Source: Chelatococcus caeni
GTDB taxonomy: Bacteria > Pseudomonadota > Alphaproteobacteria > Rhizobiales > Beijerinckiaceae
NCBI RefSeq assembly: GCF_014196925.1
Contig: NZ_JACIEN010000006.1
Span: forward strand, 124,001 to 188,000
Length of the DNA: 64,000 nucleotides
Direction: 5' to 3'
Below the pieces are notes generated by a model. It had not been told where the DNA came from and ran no database searches. It saw only the letters and a list, made by a program, of their open reading frames with translations. A program made the translations under genes and the position numbers. Shown one piece after another: positions 62,705 to 64,000 of this stretch (positions are counted from its first letter, which is position 1; each line of letters starts with the position of its first letter).

Positions 62705-63871
62705 ATGACCGCGGCAATCGTCGGCTGGGCCCACACGCCGTTCGGCAAGCTCGACACCGAGAGCGTCGAGAGCCTCATCGTCCGCGTCGCCAACGAGGCG
62801 CTCGCCCATGCCGGCATCGGCGCCGACGATGTCGACGAGATCGTGCTCGGCCATTTCAACGGCGGCTTCTCGCAGCAGGACTTCACGGCCTCGCTCGTGC
62901 TGCAGGCCGATCCCGCGTTCCGCTTCAAGCCGGCGACGCGCGTCGAGAACGCCTGCGCCACCGGCTCGGCCGCCGTCCATCAGGGCCTCAAGACCATCGC
63001 CGCCCGCGATGCGCGCGTCGTGCTCGTCGTCGGCGTCGAGCAGATGACGACGACGCCCGGGCCCGAGATCGGCAAGAACCTGCTCAAGGCCTCCTATCTC
63101 AAGGAGGAGGGCGACATCACCGGCGGCTTCGCCGGCGTCTTCGGCAAGATCGCCGGTGCCTATTTCCAGCGCCACGGCGACCAGTCCGACGCGCTCGCCA
63201 TGATTGCGGCCAAGAACCACAAGAACGGCGTCGACAATCCTTATGCCCAGATGCGCAAGGATCTCGGCTTCGACTTCTGCCGCGCCGAGAGCGAGAAGAA
63301 CCCCATCGTCGCCGGGCCGCTGAAGCGCACCGACTGCTCGCTCGTCTCCGACGGCGCGGCCGCCATCGTCCTCGCCGACATCGAGACGGCCTTGAGGATG
63401 CGCCGGGCCGTGGCCTTCCGCGGCACGGCCCATGCACAGGACTTCCTGCCCCTGTCGCGCCGCGACATCCTGAAGTTCGAGGGCTGCACCAGGGCTTGGG
63501 GCGAGGCGCTCGATCGCGCCGGCCTGACGCTCGACGACCTGTCCTTCGTCGAGACGCACGACTGCTTCACCATCGCCGAGCTCATCGAATACGAGGCCAT
63601 GGGCCTCGTGCCCGAGGGCGAGGGTGCTCGGGCCATCAAGGAAGGCTGGACGGAGAAGGGCGGGCGCCTGCCGGTCAATCCCTCCGGCGGCCTCAAGGCC
63701 AAGGGCCATCCCATCGGCGCGACGGGCGTCTCCATGCACGCGCTCTCCGCCATGCAGCTGTGCGGCGAGGCCGGGGGCATCCAGGTGCCTGGCGCAACCC
63801 TCGCCGGCATCTTCAACATGGGCGGGGCGGCGGTCGCCAACTATGTCTCGGTGCTCGAGCGCATCAAGTAA
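62705..63871 (+). CDS. SCP2-thiolase-type acyl-CoA acetyltransferase
   Basis: This thiolase-superfamily protein (388 aa) has the acylation Cys in VENACATGSAAVHQGL and the catalytic His in GHPIGATGVSMHAL. The SCP2-type motif is THDCFTIAELIEYEAMGL. The second Cys of classical thiolases (CxGGG) is replaced by NMGGAAVA. This pattern is that of SCPx/lipid-transfer-like thiolases acting on branched or steroid acyl-CoA, rather than PhaA. GGGAGG lies nine bases before the ATG at 62705. A strong hairpin follows. Confidence 0.87.
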   Translation: MTAAIVGWAHTPFGKLDTESVESLIVRVANEALAHAGIGADDVDEIVLGHFNGGFSQQDFTASLVLQADPAFRFKPATRVENACATGSAAVHQGLKTIAARDARVVLVVGVEQMTTTPGPEIGKNLLKASYLKEEGDITGGFAGVFGKIAGAYFQRHGDQSDALAMIAAKNHKNGVDNPYAQMRKDLGFDFCRAESEKNPIVAGPLKRTDCSLVSDGAAAIVLADIETALRMRRAVAFRGTAHAQDFLPLSRRDILKFEGCTRAWGEALDRAGLTLDDLSFVETHDCFTIAELIEYEAMGLVPEGEGARAIKEGWTEKGGRLPVNPSGGLKAKGHPIGATGVSMHALSAMQLCGEAGGIQVPGATLAGIFNMGGAAVANYVSVLERIK

Positions 63872-63893
63872 CGGCATCGCCTGCCGGCGGTCA

Positions 63894-63917
63894 GGGGCGC
63901 CTCGGGCGCCCCTTTGC
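63894..63917 (+). terminator. Intrinsic terminator after the thiolase gene
   Basis: GGGGCGCC (63894-63901), loop TCG and GGCGCCCC (63905-63912) are followed by TTTGC. It lies 23 bases after the stop codon. The remaining 80 bases of the window show no recognisable gene. Confidence 0.75.
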
Positions 63918-64000
63918 ATTCCAGGGGCCGATGCCCATATCCTGTGGGCGACTTCCCGCCGAAGCCGAAGATGTTCTGCCGAGGATCATTCCCCCGGCGC

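Overview
This 64 kb window is a GC-rich chromosomal segment from an alphaproteobacterium, most likely of the order Hyphomicrobiales (Rhizobiales). The evidence is the AcpXL/LpxXL very-long-chain fatty acid (VLCFA) cluster, a GcrA cell-cycle regulator, an HWE-type histidine kinase, PhaR with phaAB, the long alphaproteobacterial forms of PstC and PstA, an IalB-like protein and a bidomain dCTP deaminase. I cannot name the genus. Genes are densely packed, with many ATGA overlaps. No rRNA, CRISPR array, insertion sequence or integrase is visible.

Layout. 1-11 kb: an ABC exporter pair (permease cut by the window edge) divergent from a TesA-type esterase, then an aldo/keto reductase, ThpR, an HWE kinase, an SDR, a YkvA-like protein, an IalB-like protein, RlmN, a LemA-like protein and a LysE exporter. 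11-14 kb: gamma-glutamyltransferase and a DUF1223 protein. 14-20 kb (minus strand): a compact operon acpXL, fabZ, fabF2-like, fabF1-like, fabG-like, MDR reductase, lpxXL. Together these encode an ACP, condensing enzyme, ketoreductase, dehydratase, a probable enoyl reductase and the acyltransferase that puts the product on lipid A. 20-23 kb: aconitase. 23-28 kb: ccmABCDG for cytochrome c maturation, interrupted by a palindromic repeat pair and followed by a membrane adenylate cyclase; then ispZ, ftsY and an RluA-type pseudouridine synthase.

30-34 kb: an orphan type I secretion ATPase/adaptor pair. 34-37 kb: phaB and phaA divergent from phaR. 37-45 kb: the phosphate regulon phoR, pstS, pstC, pstA, pstB, phoU, phoB, with a three-repeat Pho box and a strong terminator between pstS and pstC. 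45-51 kb: gcrA, divergent argD-argF-hslO-methyltransferase, then argE and apaG. 51-53 kb: a CDP-alcohol phosphatidyltransferase and dCTP deaminase.

53-58.7 kb is the most accessory-looking part. Two paralogous CelD/BcsL-type acetyltransferases flank a tRNA-Gly(CCC), a short tandem repeat and an AT-richer orphan gene encoding a proline-rich protein with two HTH-like segments. 58.8-64 kb: a histidine-rich COG0523 GTPase preceded by a Zur-like operator, a D-alanyl-D-alanine carboxypeptidase, a DMT-family transporter and an SCP2-type thiolase ending at a clear terminator.

The best leads are the VLCFA synthase operon, in which one of the two ketosynthases has lost its catalytic Cys/His residues and looks like a chain-length-factor partner; the acetyltransferase/tRNA/HTH segment; and a recurring pattern in which convergent gene pairs share a short palindrome around their stop codons.
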